From Saprospiraceae bacterium (GTDB taxonomy: Bacteria > Bacteroidota > Bacteroidia > Chitinophagales > Saprospiraceae): 5,905 nucleotides of DNA. This document shows positions 1-5,905 of the stretch, one piece after another. Positions within the stretch are counted from its first letter, which is position 1. Each line of letters starts with the position of its first letter. The notes under the pieces were generated by a model that saw nothing but the letters and a program-made list of their open reading frames with translations, made no database searches and had not been told where the DNA came from. The translations under genes and the position numbers were made by a program. The stretch is taken from contig JAJDFU010000320.1 in NCBI GenBank assembly GCA_020528935.1, positions 1 to 5,905 on the forward strand, written 5' to 3'.

Positions 1-530
1 CCGTACAGACGGCCCTGCGCATAGGTCGGCGGATGTTTGCCCGCCAGCATCCGGACTTTGCGGGCATGTACGTTCTCAATACTGTATTGGGCGGCTATTT
101 CGGTTCGCGGCTCATGCACAATATCCGGGAGCAGAAAGGCTATACCTACAACATCTACTCCTCCCTGGATACCTTTCTGTTTGACGGCTATTTTTACATC
201 GGCACGGAAGTGGGCAACGCCTTCCTGGAGCCCACCGTAAGGGAGGTGCGGGCCGAGCTGGATCGCCTGCGCCGGTCGCCCGTCCCAAAGGACGAACTGG
301 AGATGGTGCGCAGCTACCTGAGGGGAACCTTCCTCACCATGCTCGACGGCCCCTTTCAGGTGGCCGATCTGGTGCGAAGCCTGGCGGTGGAAGGCTTGCC
401 GGCCGACTTTTTCGGGGCCTTTGTAGAGCGCGTACATCAGGTGGACAGCCGGGAATTGCAGCGCCTGGCGAATCAATACCTCCGGGCGGAGGATCTGATC
501 GAGCTGACCGTGGGCGAAAGGCCGGTATGA
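1..530 (+). CDS. M16-family (insulinase-like) zinc peptidase, C-terminal fragment
   Basis: The frame is open from the left window edge (first whole codon at 3) to a TGA at 528-530, giving 175 visible residues; the N-terminus lies outside. The fragment matches the C-terminal, non-catalytic type of M16 domain. Residues 24-40 read VLNTVLGGYFGSRLMHN and continue into IREQKGYTY, the family's LGG...SRL..nIREekGy signature. In known M16 enzymes the Arg and Tyr of this stretch help bind substrate across the chamber. No HxxEH zinc motif is visible; it would lie in the missing N-terminal domain or in a partner subunit, so activity cannot be judged here. Bacteroidota often carry such proteins as adjacent pairs or as one long two-domain protein, usually exported or periplasmic. 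The 192-bp gap and the promoter downstream suggest it is not part of the mre operon. An internal ATG at 33 lies inside the conserved domain and is not the start. Confidence 0.9.
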   Translation, partial: VQTALRIGRRMFARQHPDFAGMYVLNTVLGGYFGSRLMHNIREQKGYTYNIYSSLDTFLFDGYFYIGTEVGNAFLEPTVREVRAELDRLRRSPVPKDELEMVRSYLRGTFLTMLDGPFQVADLVRSLAVEGLPADFFGAFVERVHQVDSRELQRLANQYLRAEDLIELTVGERPV

Positions 531-594
531 ATTACCGCCTGAAGGGCCTGCAAAGCGAGGCGTGGAGTTCGGTTTCTGGACTAAAATGCCTTTT

Positions 595-629
595 TTTGCA
601 AGGGATTTAGCCATATGCTCTTATTTTTG
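595..629 (+). promoter_or_regulatory. Bacteroidota-type promoter for the mreBCD-mrdA operon
   Basis: TTTG at 595-598 (-33 element) and TATTTTTG at 622-629 (-7 element, an exact TAnnTTTG) are separated by 23 nt. This fits the Bacteroidota primary sigma-factor consensus, at the long end of usual spacing. Transcription would start near 634-638, leaving a leader of about 85-90 nt before mreB. Exact TAnnTTTG occurs only three times on this strand by my reading, and this is the only copy between genes. The -33 TTTG lies in an imperfect inverted repeat: CTAAA 581-585 pairs with TTTAG 606-610, and CCTT 589-592 with AAGG 600-603. The leader also holds a small hairpin at 666-682 (GGC-TTT paired with AAA-GCC, one mismatch). 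Confidence 0.7.
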
Positions 630-722
630 TTGATCGGTATTCAGCGCGGACCAGGAAGACAGAACGGCCTTTAGTAAATGCCCTGCGCCCCGGCCGGCAG
701 ATCAAAAGCAGGAAAACCTCAC

Positions 723-1757
723 ATGCGACTATTCAGCCTTTTCAAACAGGAACTCGCCATTGACCTGGGCACTGCCAACACCCTCATCATTCAGGATGGG
801 GAAGTGGTGGTGGATGAGCCTTCTATTGTGGCGCTGGACAACCGCACGGGCGAGACCATTGCAGTGGGCCGCCGCGCCATGCAGATGCACGAGCGCACCC
901 ACAAGGACATTCGCACGGTGCGTCCGCTCAAAGACGGCGTCATTGCCGACTTCCAGGCCGCTGAGAGTATGATCGAAGGCATGATCCGGATGATCAGTAC
1001 GCGCCGCCGCTTGTTGTCGCACCTCAAGATGGTCGTGTGCATCCCCTCCGGCATCACTGAAGTCGAAAAGCGCGCGGTTTTTGACTCGGCGGATCACGTG
1101 GACTCCAAGGAAACCTACCTCATCTACGAGCCCATGGCTGCAGCCCTGGGTATAGGCCTGAATGTGGAAGATCCCGAGGGCAATATGATCATCGATATCG
1201 GCGGGGGCACTACGGAGATTGCCGTTATTGCTCTTTCGGGTATCGTGGGCGACCAATCCATTCGAATTGCCGGCGACGAGTTTTCCTATGATATCATGGA
1301 ATACATGAAGCGGCAGCACAACCTGCTCATCGGGGAGCGCACCGCCGAACAGATCAAGATACACGTGGGCTCTGCTACGCACGAACTGGAGGATCCCCCC
1401 GAGGATTACCCCGTAAACGGCCGCGACCTGATGACGGGCATTCCCAAGCAGGTCAAAATCTCCTATTCGGAGGTCGCGCATGCCCTGGACAAGTCGATCG
1501 CCAAGATCGAGGACGCCATTCTGCACGCCCTGGAAGATACCCCGCCGGAATTGTCTTCGGATATTTTCAAGAACGGGCTCTACCTCACAGGCGGAGGCGC
1601 TCTGCTGCGGGCTCTGGACAAGCGCATTTCCCAGAAGACCAAGCTCATGGTGCACATTGCCGACGATCCCCTTCGCGCTGTCGTCAAAGGCACGGGCAAG
1701 GCCCTCGCCGACGTGGACCGCTACCGCCCTCTGCTCATCGACCGACGCAGCGTATAG
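723..1757 (+). CDS. mreB: Rod shape-determining protein MreB (bacterial actin)
   Basis: This is a 344-residue actin-fold ATPase that polymerises on the inner membrane and directs elongasome peptidoglycan synthesis. The phosphate-1 loop DLGTANT is at residues 14-20, the phosphate-2 loop DIGGGTTEIAVIA at 158-170, and the adenosine motif LTGGGALLRALDKR at 288-301. E136 in YEPMAAALG is the likely catalytic glutamate by family comparison. The N-terminal MRLFSLFKQE looks like the short amphipathic or hydrophobic membrane-contacting end seen in many MreBs. Length is normal for the family. An in-frame ATG at 678 would add 15 residues (MPCAPAGRSKAGKPH) unlike any MreB N-terminus, so the start at 723 is preferred; a weak AGGAAA lies at 711-716. 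It is the first gene of the operon, directly below the 595-629 promoter, with mreC 25 nt downstream. All nucleotide-binding motifs are intact. Confidence 0.97.
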   Translation: MRLFSLFKQELAIDLGTANTLIIQDGEVVVDEPSIVALDNRTGETIAVGRRAMQMHERTHKDIRTVRPLKDGVIADFQAAESMIEGMIRMISTRRRLLSHLKMVVCIPSGITEVEKRAVFDSADHVDSKETYLIYEPMAAALGIGLNVEDPEGNMIIDIGGGTTEIAVIALSGIVGDQSIRIAGDEFSYDIMEYMKRQHNLLIGERTAEQIKIHVGSATHELEDPPEDYPVNGRDLMTGIPKQVKISYSEVAHALDKSIAKIEDAILHALEDTPPELSSDIFKNGLYLTGGGALLRALDKRISQKTKLMVHIADDPLRAVVKGTGKALADVDRYRPLLIDRRSV

Positions 1758-1782
1758 CTCTGCTGTACTGATCACGAACACT

Positions 1783-2607
1783 ATGCAAGGACTGCTTCAG
1801 TTTCTTCTTCGAAATCAATCTTTCTTTTTGTTCTTGCTGCTCGAGGGGATTGCCTTCCTGGCCATGGTGCGCTTTAATGCCCACCATCGCCATATCTTCT
1901 TTACCTCTGCGAATGCCCTCAGCGGGGCGCTGAGCGAACGGGTCGATCGCGTGGAGTCCTTTCTCAAGCTCGACGAAGAGGTGGATAGCCTGGCCGAGGA
2001 GAATGCCGTACTTCGCGCCCAGCTTCAGCGCATGCAGGCCTGGAGCGGCGAGGATCAGAGCCCGTTGCCGCCGGATACGAGCCGCCAGGTCTTTTCCTAC
2101 CTGCCGGCTCGTGTGATCAGCAACTCGATCAGCCGGGAAAACAACTTTCTGACCCTGGCCCTGCCGGAAGGCCACGGCGTAGAGGCCGGCATGGGGGTGG
2201 TGAGCCGGTCTGGGGTTGTAGGTATCGTACAGAACGCCTCGCGCCGGTACGCTTCCGTAATGTCGCTGCTGCACCAGCAATGCCACATTTCCGCCAGCAT
2301 CCACCAGAAAGAGGTATTTGGAAACCTCGGTTGGAAAGGCGGCGACCCCACTGTGCTGCAGTTGGAAGACGTGCCGTCCCATCAAAAGGTGGGGCCTGGT
2401 GATGTCGTGCAGACCAGCGGGTATTCCTTTATTTTTCCGCCCGGCATTCCCATCGGCGTCATCTCGGATTTGCGGCAGCCCGAGGGAAGCTACTTTTACG
2501 ATATTGATGTGGAGCTGGCCAATAACATGGCCGGTCTGCAAACCGTGTACATTGTCCAACATCAAGACCTCGAGGAGCTCGACAGCTTGCGGGTACAACA
2601 GTATTGA
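1783..2607 (+). CDS. mreC: Rod shape-determining protein MreC
   Basis: This 274-residue bitopic membrane protein has most of its mass in the periplasm, where MreC is known to bind and activate PBP2. A short cytoplasmic end is followed by a membrane helix at about residues 12-30 (SFFLFLLLEGIAFLAMV), a charged coiled coil at about 46-86 used for dimerisation, and the paired beta-domain at about 105-260. The latter shows family signatures: GVVSRSGVVGIVQ at 138-150 and VGPGDVVQTSGYSF followed by PPGIPIGVI at 203-227. The ATG at 1783 is chosen because it places the helix directly at the N-terminus. The same frame is open upstream to 1480, but only as an out-of-frame read of mreB. No clear Shine-Dalgarno is present, and the 25-nt gap after mreB indicates co-transcription. 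The stop codon overlaps the mreD start. Confidence 0.95.
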   Translation: MQGLLQFLLRNQSFFLFLLLEGIAFLAMVRFNAHHRHIFFTSANALSGALSERVDRVESFLKLDEEVDSLAEENAVLRAQLQRMQAWSGEDQSPLPPDTSRQVFSYLPARVISNSISRENNFLTLALPEGHGVEAGMGVVSRSGVVGIVQNASRRYASVMSLLHQQCHISASIHQKEVFGNLGWKGGDPTVLQLEDVPSHQKVGPGDVVQTSGYSFIFPPGIPIGVISDLRQPEGSYFYDIDVELANNMAGLQTVYIVQHQDLEELDSLRVQQY

Positions 2608-3125
2608 TGAGACCGGATATCCTGGCCAACGGGTTTCGCTTTATTTTGCTGTGCGCCTTGCAGGTGTTCATCTTCAAGGACCTGAATGTCGTGCTGGGGG
2701 GGCTGGTGCCACTGCACATTTTGCTGTATCCCCTCTTTATCCTGTTGCTACCCATTAAAATGCCGAGCTACGGCGTGCTGCTTCTGGGCTTTGCCACGGG
2801 CATGCTGATCGATCTTTTTTACGATTCCCTGGGGGTGCACACCAGTGCTACCGTTTTTTTGGCTTTCCTGCGCAAAGCCTCCCTGAATTTTCAACAACCC
2901 AAGGGGGGGTACAGCCGCGATCACCCCACTTTTCAGGACCAGTCGGTCGGCTGGTTTTTTCGCTATGCAACCCCCTTGCTTGCCCTTCATCTGCTTTTCT
3001 ATTTTCTGGTGGAAGCCTTCAACGTCTACCTGTTTCCAATGGCCCTGCTCAAGGCTTTGGTCAGCTTTACAGCTACATTCGTTTTTGTAGCTTTGTACAT
3101 GTTCATATTTAATCCGAAAGCCTAA
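2607..3125 (+). CDS. mreD: Rod shape-determining protein MreD
   Basis: This is a small, very hydrophobic 172-residue polytopic inner-membrane protein of the elongasome. Hydrophobic segments are visible at about residues 11-24, 34-50, 55-70, 77-89, 121-137 and 143-168, compatible with five or six helices. The stretch GMLIDLFYDSLGVHTSA at 65-81 is the most recognisable MreD motif. The ATG at 2607 shares its A with the mreC TGA (TGATG), implying translational coupling; a TTG one codon earlier (2604) is the less likely alternative. Assignment rests on the hydrophobicity profile, this motif and position between mreC and mrdA. The gene contains five homopolymer runs of 6-7 bases (G7 2696-2702, T6 2815-2820, T7 2854-2860, G7 2903-2909, T6 2955-2960), yet its frame is intact throughout. 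It ends 12 nt before mrdA. Confidence 0.92.
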   Translation: MRPDILANGFRFILLCALQVFIFKDLNVVLGGLVPLHILLYPLFILLLPIKMPSYGVLLLGFATGMLIDLFYDSLGVHTSATVFLAFLRKASLNFQQPKGGYSRDHPTFQDQSVGWFFRYATPLLALHLLFYFLVEAFNVYLFPMALLKALVSFTATFVFVALYMFIFNPKA

Positions 3126-3137
3126 TCTGCGCAGCTC

Positions 3138-5015
3138 ATGGCCGATAACTCATCCGGGCGCAAAACCTACATCCGCCTGCTTTTCGGGCTGGCTGCGCTG
3201 GTGCTGTGGGGGCAGGCTATGCGCTTGCAGCTTCTGGATCCCTCCTACGGAAAGCGCGCCGAAGCGACCACTATCGAGCAGATCACACTGTATCCGGCTC
3301 GCGGAAACGTCCTGGACCGCCACGGGAATCTGCTGGTGTACAACCAGCGCATGTACGACCTGTTGGCGGTGTACAACCGCATCGATCCCGAAATGGATAC
3401 GGCTCGCTTTTGCCGGTTTCTGGGCATCAGCCGGCAAACGTTCGAAGAAAACCTGAAGAAGGATTGGACGGAACCGCGCTTTTCCAAATCGGTGCCTTTC
3501 GTGTTTTTGAGCAAGATTCCCGATTCCATATACACCCGTTTTTCGGAAGTACAGTACCAGTTTCCGGGGTTTTACGCTCAGCTGCGGCACGTTCGGGGCT
3601 ATCCCCACCCCCACGGCGCTCACGTGCTGGGGGCCATACGGGAGGTCAACCAGCAGGAGATCGACTCTTTCCCCGAGTACAGTTTGGGCGATTACATCGG
3701 GGATGGCGGCCTGGAGCAGGCCTATGAGGAACACCTGCGCGGCCGCAAGGGGGTGCGGTTTGTGCTCAAGGACAACCTGGGGCGGGAAACCGGCGAATTC
3801 AAGGAGCGGAAGAAACAGCATCCCGAACTGGGCAGCCGGCTCCAGACCTCACTTTCCCTGGAGCTTCAGGCCTATGCCGAATCCCTGATGCAAAACAAAA
3901 TAGGCAGTATTGTAGCCATTGAGCCCGCTACCGGCGAGGTGCTGGCCATGGCGAGCGCACCGGATTACGACCCCAACGAACTGGCCATCAGCCGAAACCG
4001 TGCGGAGGCCTACCGGCGGCTGCAAAGCGATCCCGGCAAGCCCTTTTTCGATCGCTCGGTCATGGCCCAATACCCGCCCGGCTCCCTGTTCAAGCCGCTC
4101 CTGGCGCTGATCGGCCTGCAGCTGGAAGCCTTCTCGCCCGAGATGGGCGTATCGTGCTCGCAAGGCTATGTGTACAATGGGCAACTGCTTACCGGATGCC
4201 ATGCCCACCCCTATTGCGGCAACGTGGTGACGGCGATTCAGCATTCCTGCAATGCCTACTTCGTCACGGTCTTTCGGCGCATCGTGGACCGCCACGGCTT
4301 TCGAAACCCCGCACAGGGGCTGGATGAGCTCTACACCTATCTGGACAAGTTTGGGCTCAACCGCCGCCTCAGCAGGGATTTTCCCAGCGAAGAGAGCGGC
4401 TACGTACCCTCCTCCAGCTTTTTTGATCGCTGGTACAAGGACGAACGCTGGAATTCCATCTGGATCCGCTCCCTGGGCATCGGACAAGGTGAACTGTTGA
4501 TGACCAACCTGCAGATGGCTAATGCCGCTGCCATGATCGCCAATCGCGGCTACTACTACCGCCCCCATCTGGTCACTCAGTTGAATCAAAGCAAATGGTT
4601 CGATGAGGAGCCGGTGGAGGTGGGCATCGACTCTGTGCATTTCGAGTTCGTCATCGAAGGCATGGAACGCGCCGTGTGGGGAGGCACGGCCCGCATGGCC
4701 TTCGTTCCGGATATTCGCGTCTGCGGTAAGACGGGGACGGCCGAGAATCCACATGGCAAAGACCACTCCATCTTTTTCGGATTCGCTCCCCGCGAAAACC
4801 CTAAGATCGCCGTGGCCGTTTATGTGGAAAACGCGGGCTTCGGAGGTACTTTTGCGGCACCTATTGCCAGCCTGGTCATGGAGAAGTGGATCCGGCTCAG
4901 CTGGAAAGACCTGGGCGTAGTGCCCCCGGAACAGCACCTGGATGGCGATATCCATCCGAGCCGCAAATGGATCGAAAAGCGCATGCGGGAGGCCAATCTG
5001 CTGGACCTGCCCTGA
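3138..5015 (+). CDS. mrdA: Penicillin-binding protein 2, elongasome transpeptidase
   Basis: This 625-residue class B PBP cross-links peptidoglycan during lateral wall growth and is the target of beta-lactams such as mecillinam in other bacteria. One N-terminal membrane helix (about residues 11-29) anchors a periplasmic protein. The pedestal (non-penicillin-binding dimerisation) domain covers about 45-225 and includes PARGNVLDRHGNLL at 53-66. The transpeptidase domain carries all three active-site motifs: SLFK with nucleophile S316 and K319, SCN at 370-372, and KTGTAE at 531-536. Further conserved stretches are FPSEESGYVP (415-424), IGQGE (448-452) and VENAGFGG (563-570). A Cys/His cluster (C340, C354, H355, H357, C360) lies between the first two motifs. 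Length is normal for PBP2. The start at 3138 puts the helix at the N-terminus and sits 12 nt after mreD, so the gene is operonic. PBP3/FtsI is disfavoured by the mreBCD context. No rodA follows. Confidence 0.95.
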   Translation: MADNSSGRKTYIRLLFGLAALVLWGQAMRLQLLDPSYGKRAEATTIEQITLYPARGNVLDRHGNLLVYNQRMYDLLAVYNRIDPEMDTARFCRFLGISRQTFEENLKKDWTEPRFSKSVPFVFLSKIPDSIYTRFSEVQYQFPGFYAQLRHVRGYPHPHGAHVLGAIREVNQQEIDSFPEYSLGDYIGDGGLEQAYEEHLRGRKGVRFVLKDNLGRETGEFKERKKQHPELGSRLQTSLSLELQAYAESLMQNKIGSIVAIEPATGEVLAMASAPDYDPNELAISRNRAEAYRRLQSDPGKPFFDRSVMAQYPPGSLFKPLLALIGLQLEAFSPEMGVSCSQGYVYNGQLLTGCHAHPYCGNVVTAIQHSCNAYFVTVFRRIVDRHGFRNPAQGLDELYTYLDKFGLNRRLSRDFPSEESGYVPSSSFFDRWYKDERWNSIWIRSLGIGQGELLMTNLQMANAAAMIANRGYYYRPHLVTQLNQSKWFDEEPVEVGIDSVHFEFVIEGMERAVWGGTARMAFVPDIRVCGKTGTAENPHGKDHSIFFGFAPRENPKIAVAVYVENAGFGGTFAAPIASLVMEKWIRLSWKDLGVVPPEQHLDGDIHPSRKWIEKRMREANLLDLP

Positions 5016-5017
5016 AC

Positions 5018-5040
5018 GGCGCCCCGCGCCCTGCTTTATT
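5018..5040 (+). terminator. Possible weak hairpin terminator after mrdA
   Basis: GGCGC (5018-5022) and GCGCC (5026-5030) form a perfect 5-bp GC stem with a CCC loop, starting 3 nt after the mrdA stop. It is followed by CTGCTTTATT, which is T-rich but not a clean U-tract. It could attenuate read-through into folA or mark the end of the shape operon. The stem is short, and hairpins of this size arise by chance in GC-rich DNA, so this is only a candidate. Confidence 0.3.
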
Positions 5041-5056
5041 GTTTATATCCTTTGTT

Positions 5057-5560
5057 ATGATCGTATCAGCCATAGTTGCCGTGAGCCAAAATGGCGTCAT
5101 CGGTAAAGACAACGACCTGCCCTGGCATCTGCCCACGGACATGAAATACTTCAAGCGCACTACGCTGGGGCACCACGTGATCATGGGGCGAAAGAACTTC
5201 CTGGCCATGGGCCGGCCCCTGCCCGGGCGCACCAACGTCGTCATCACCCGCAATCCGACCTTTACCGCCAACGGCTGCCTGGTGGTGCACTCCGTAGAAG
5301 AGGCCCTGCAACGGGCGGAACGGAATGGCGAAGAGGAGGCATTTGTCATCGGCGGGGGCGAGATCTACGCCGCCAGTATGGCCCTGTGGGACCGCCTCTA
5401 CCTGACCCGGGTGGAAGCCGAAGTAGAGGGCGATGTTTTTTTCCCGGAATGGGAGGAATCGGACTGGCACAAGGTGCACGAGGAATCGTTCCCGGCGGAC
5501 GAACAAAACGAATATCCATTCACCATTTTGCGATACGAACGACGCCGGACGAACGCATAA
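5057..5560 (+). CDS. folA: Dihydrofolate reductase
   Basis: This 167-residue cytosolic enzyme reduces dihydrofolate to tetrahydrofolate with NADPH, supporting thymidylate, purine and amino-acid synthesis; it is the trimethoprim target. The fold's motifs appear in order: SAIVAVSQNGVIG (4-16); LPWHLPTDMKYFK (21-33) with W23 and the catalytic acid D28 (E. coli D27); MGRKNF (43-48); GRPLPGRTNVVITRN (52-66); FVIGGGEIY (96-104), the cofactor glycine motif; and LYLTRVEAEVEGDVFFP (114-130). Length is that of ordinary chromosomal DHFR. The MGRKNF segment has Asn where E. coli has the cofactor-contacting Thr of MGRHTW, a change I believe is common in Bacteroidota. The frame runs open upstream to 4886, but only by reading mrdA out of frame; the ATG at 5057 gives the canonical MIVSAIVAVS start. 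It lies 41 nt after mrdA and 21 nt before the DUF2851 gene, with which it is probably co-transcribed. Confidence 0.96.
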   Translation: MIVSAIVAVSQNGVIGKDNDLPWHLPTDMKYFKRTTLGHHVIMGRKNFLAMGRPLPGRTNVVITRNPTFTANGCLVVHSVEEALQRAERNGEEEAFVIGGGEIYAASMALWDRLYLTRVEAEVEGDVFFPEWEESDWHKVHEESFPADEQNEYPFTILRYERRRTNA

Positions 5561-5569
5561 ATTCCGTAT

Positions 5570-5587
5570 TTTCATCAAGTGATGAAA
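5570..5587. repeat. Perfect 8-bp inverted repeat across the DUF2851 start codon
   Basis: TTTCATCA (5570-5577) and TGATGAAA (5580-5587) are exact reverse complements separated by AG. In RNA the innermost pair would open, leaving a 7-bp stem with a 4-nt loop. The right arm contains the ATG at 5582-5584, so a folded transcript would hide the start codon; in DNA the site could be a dyad operator. A repeat of this size somewhere in 6 kb is not rare by chance, and its placement is what makes it notable. Confidence 0.5.
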
Positions 5588-5905
5588 GAGGAGTTTTTGC
5601 ATTTTTTGTGGCGTTACCGGCGCTTCGAACTGGCCGACCTTCGCACAACGGAAGGCGAATCCCTGGACATTATTCACCCCGGGAACGGCAATGCCAATGC
5701 CGGCCCCGATTTTTTGCATGCCCGACTGCGCATTGGGCCCACCGAAGGGGCCGGGCATGTAGAAATACACCTGCGATCCAGCGACTGGCTCCGGCACGGC
5801 CATCAACGGGATCCGGGCTACGACAATGTGATCCTGCACGTGGTGGTGGAGGAGGACGAGCCCATACGCAACCGGGCCGGCCAGCGCATCCCTTGCCTGG
5901 CTCTG
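5582..5905 (+). CDS. DUF2851 family protein of unknown function, N-terminal part
   Basis: An open frame of 108 codons runs from the ATG at 5582 through the right window edge with no stop, so the gene is truncated by the window. I recognise DUF2851, a family widespread in Bacteroidota and without an established function, from EEFLHFLWRYRRFELADL (3-20), the TTEGESLDIIHPG stretch (22-34), NAGPDFLHARLRIG (39-52), GHVEIHLRSSDW (58-69) and DPGYDNVILHVV (77-88). It begins as a soluble protein, with no signal peptide or membrane helix. The GPDF...VEIH pattern, with D43, E61 and H63, loosely resembles the PD-(D/E)xK nuclease core; that is inference only. An in-frame GTG one codon earlier (5579) is a less likely start. 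It follows folA by 21 nt and is probably in the same transcript. The start codon lies in the inverted repeat at 5570-5587. Confidence 0.88.
   Translation, partial: MKEEFLHFLWRYRRFELADLRTTEGESLDIIHPGNGNANAGPDFLHARLRIGPTEGAGHVEIHLRSSDWLRHGHQRDPGYDNVILHVVVEEDEPIRNRAGQRIPCLAL

Noticed and set aside
678..722. Upstream ATG extending MreB by 15 residues
   Set aside because: The added residues do not resemble MreB N-termini, and the ATG at 723 gives the usual family start.
729..1781. Long antisense open frame of 350 codons covering mreB
   Set aside because: Its product has no recognisable domain and mirrors the codon bias of mreB; long antisense frames are expected in GC-rich coding DNA.
1480..1782. 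Apparent 101-residue N-terminal extension of MreC overlapping mreB
   Set aside because: It is an out-of-frame read of mreB, rich in Arg, Ser and Pro; the MreC membrane helix begins just after the ATG at 1783.
1735..2598. Antisense open frame of 287 codons under mreC
   Set aside because: No domain or start signal; the opposite strand encodes an unmistakable MreC.
4847..4854. TACTTTTG inside mrdA as a promoter -7 element for folA
   Set aside because: It is about 200 nt before folA, within conserved coding sequence, without a proper TTTG at the right distance; consistent with chance.
3849..4955. Long antisense open frame of 368 codons under mrdA
   Set aside because: Same cause as above: a shadow of the mrdA frame with low-complexity, unrecognisable sequence.
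5046..5054. TATCCTTTG just before folA as a promoter
   Set aside because: It has three rather than two spacer bases, no correctly placed -33 element, and lies 2 nt from the start codon.
4886..5056. Upstream extension of folA by 57 residues
   Set aside because: It reads mrdA out of frame; DHFR begins at the canonical MIVSAIVAVS at 5057.
1..5905. A novel defence, mobile or biosynthetic system
   Set aside because: All genes are conserved housekeeping families or a core DUF; no transposase, integrase, direct-repeat array, toxin-antitoxin pair or tRNA was seen on either strand.

Overview
The window looks like a chromosomal core region of a GC-rich member of the Bacteroidota. Three things point there: (i) an exact TAnnTTTG -7 element with an upstream TTTG, the promoter type recognised by the Bacteroidota primary sigma factor; (ii) the general absence of strong Shine-Dalgarno sequences before the starts; (iii) the gene content, with a DUF2851-family protein beside folA and a MreB/MreC/MreD/PBP2 set whose sequences look Bacteroidota-like. 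High GC suggests a lineage such as Saprospiria or Rhodothermia rather than Bacteroides or Flavobacterium, but the class cannot be settled by reading alone.

Layout, all on the + strand. Positions 1-530 hold the C-terminal end of an M16-family (insulinase-like) zinc peptidase. Next comes a 192-bp intergenic region with a convincing promoter (595-629) and a leader of roughly 85-90 nt. Positions 723-5015 are the cell-shape operon mreB-mreC-mreD-mrdA, tightly packed with gaps of 25, -1 and 12 nt. It encodes the actin-like filament, its periplasmic partner, the membrane partner and the PBP2 transpeptidase of the elongasome. After a 41-nt gap with a short GC hairpin come folA (dihydrofolate reductase, 5057-5560) and the start of a DUF2851 protein of unknown function (5582 to the window edge).

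MreB, MreC and MreD position and activate PBP2, which cross-links new peptidoglycan along the lateral wall. The usual polymerase partner RodA is not encoded directly after mrdA, where many relatives have it; folA sits there instead. FolA supplies tetrahydrofolate and has no obvious mechanistic link to the shape genes.

I found no mobile element, CRISPR array, RNA gene or defence system. Most of the window is ordinary conserved core genome. The points worth a second look are the absent rodA, a Cys/His cluster in PBP2, a perfect inverted repeat over the DUF2851 start codon, a nuclease-like residue pattern in the DUF2851 protein, and clustered homopolymer runs in mreD.
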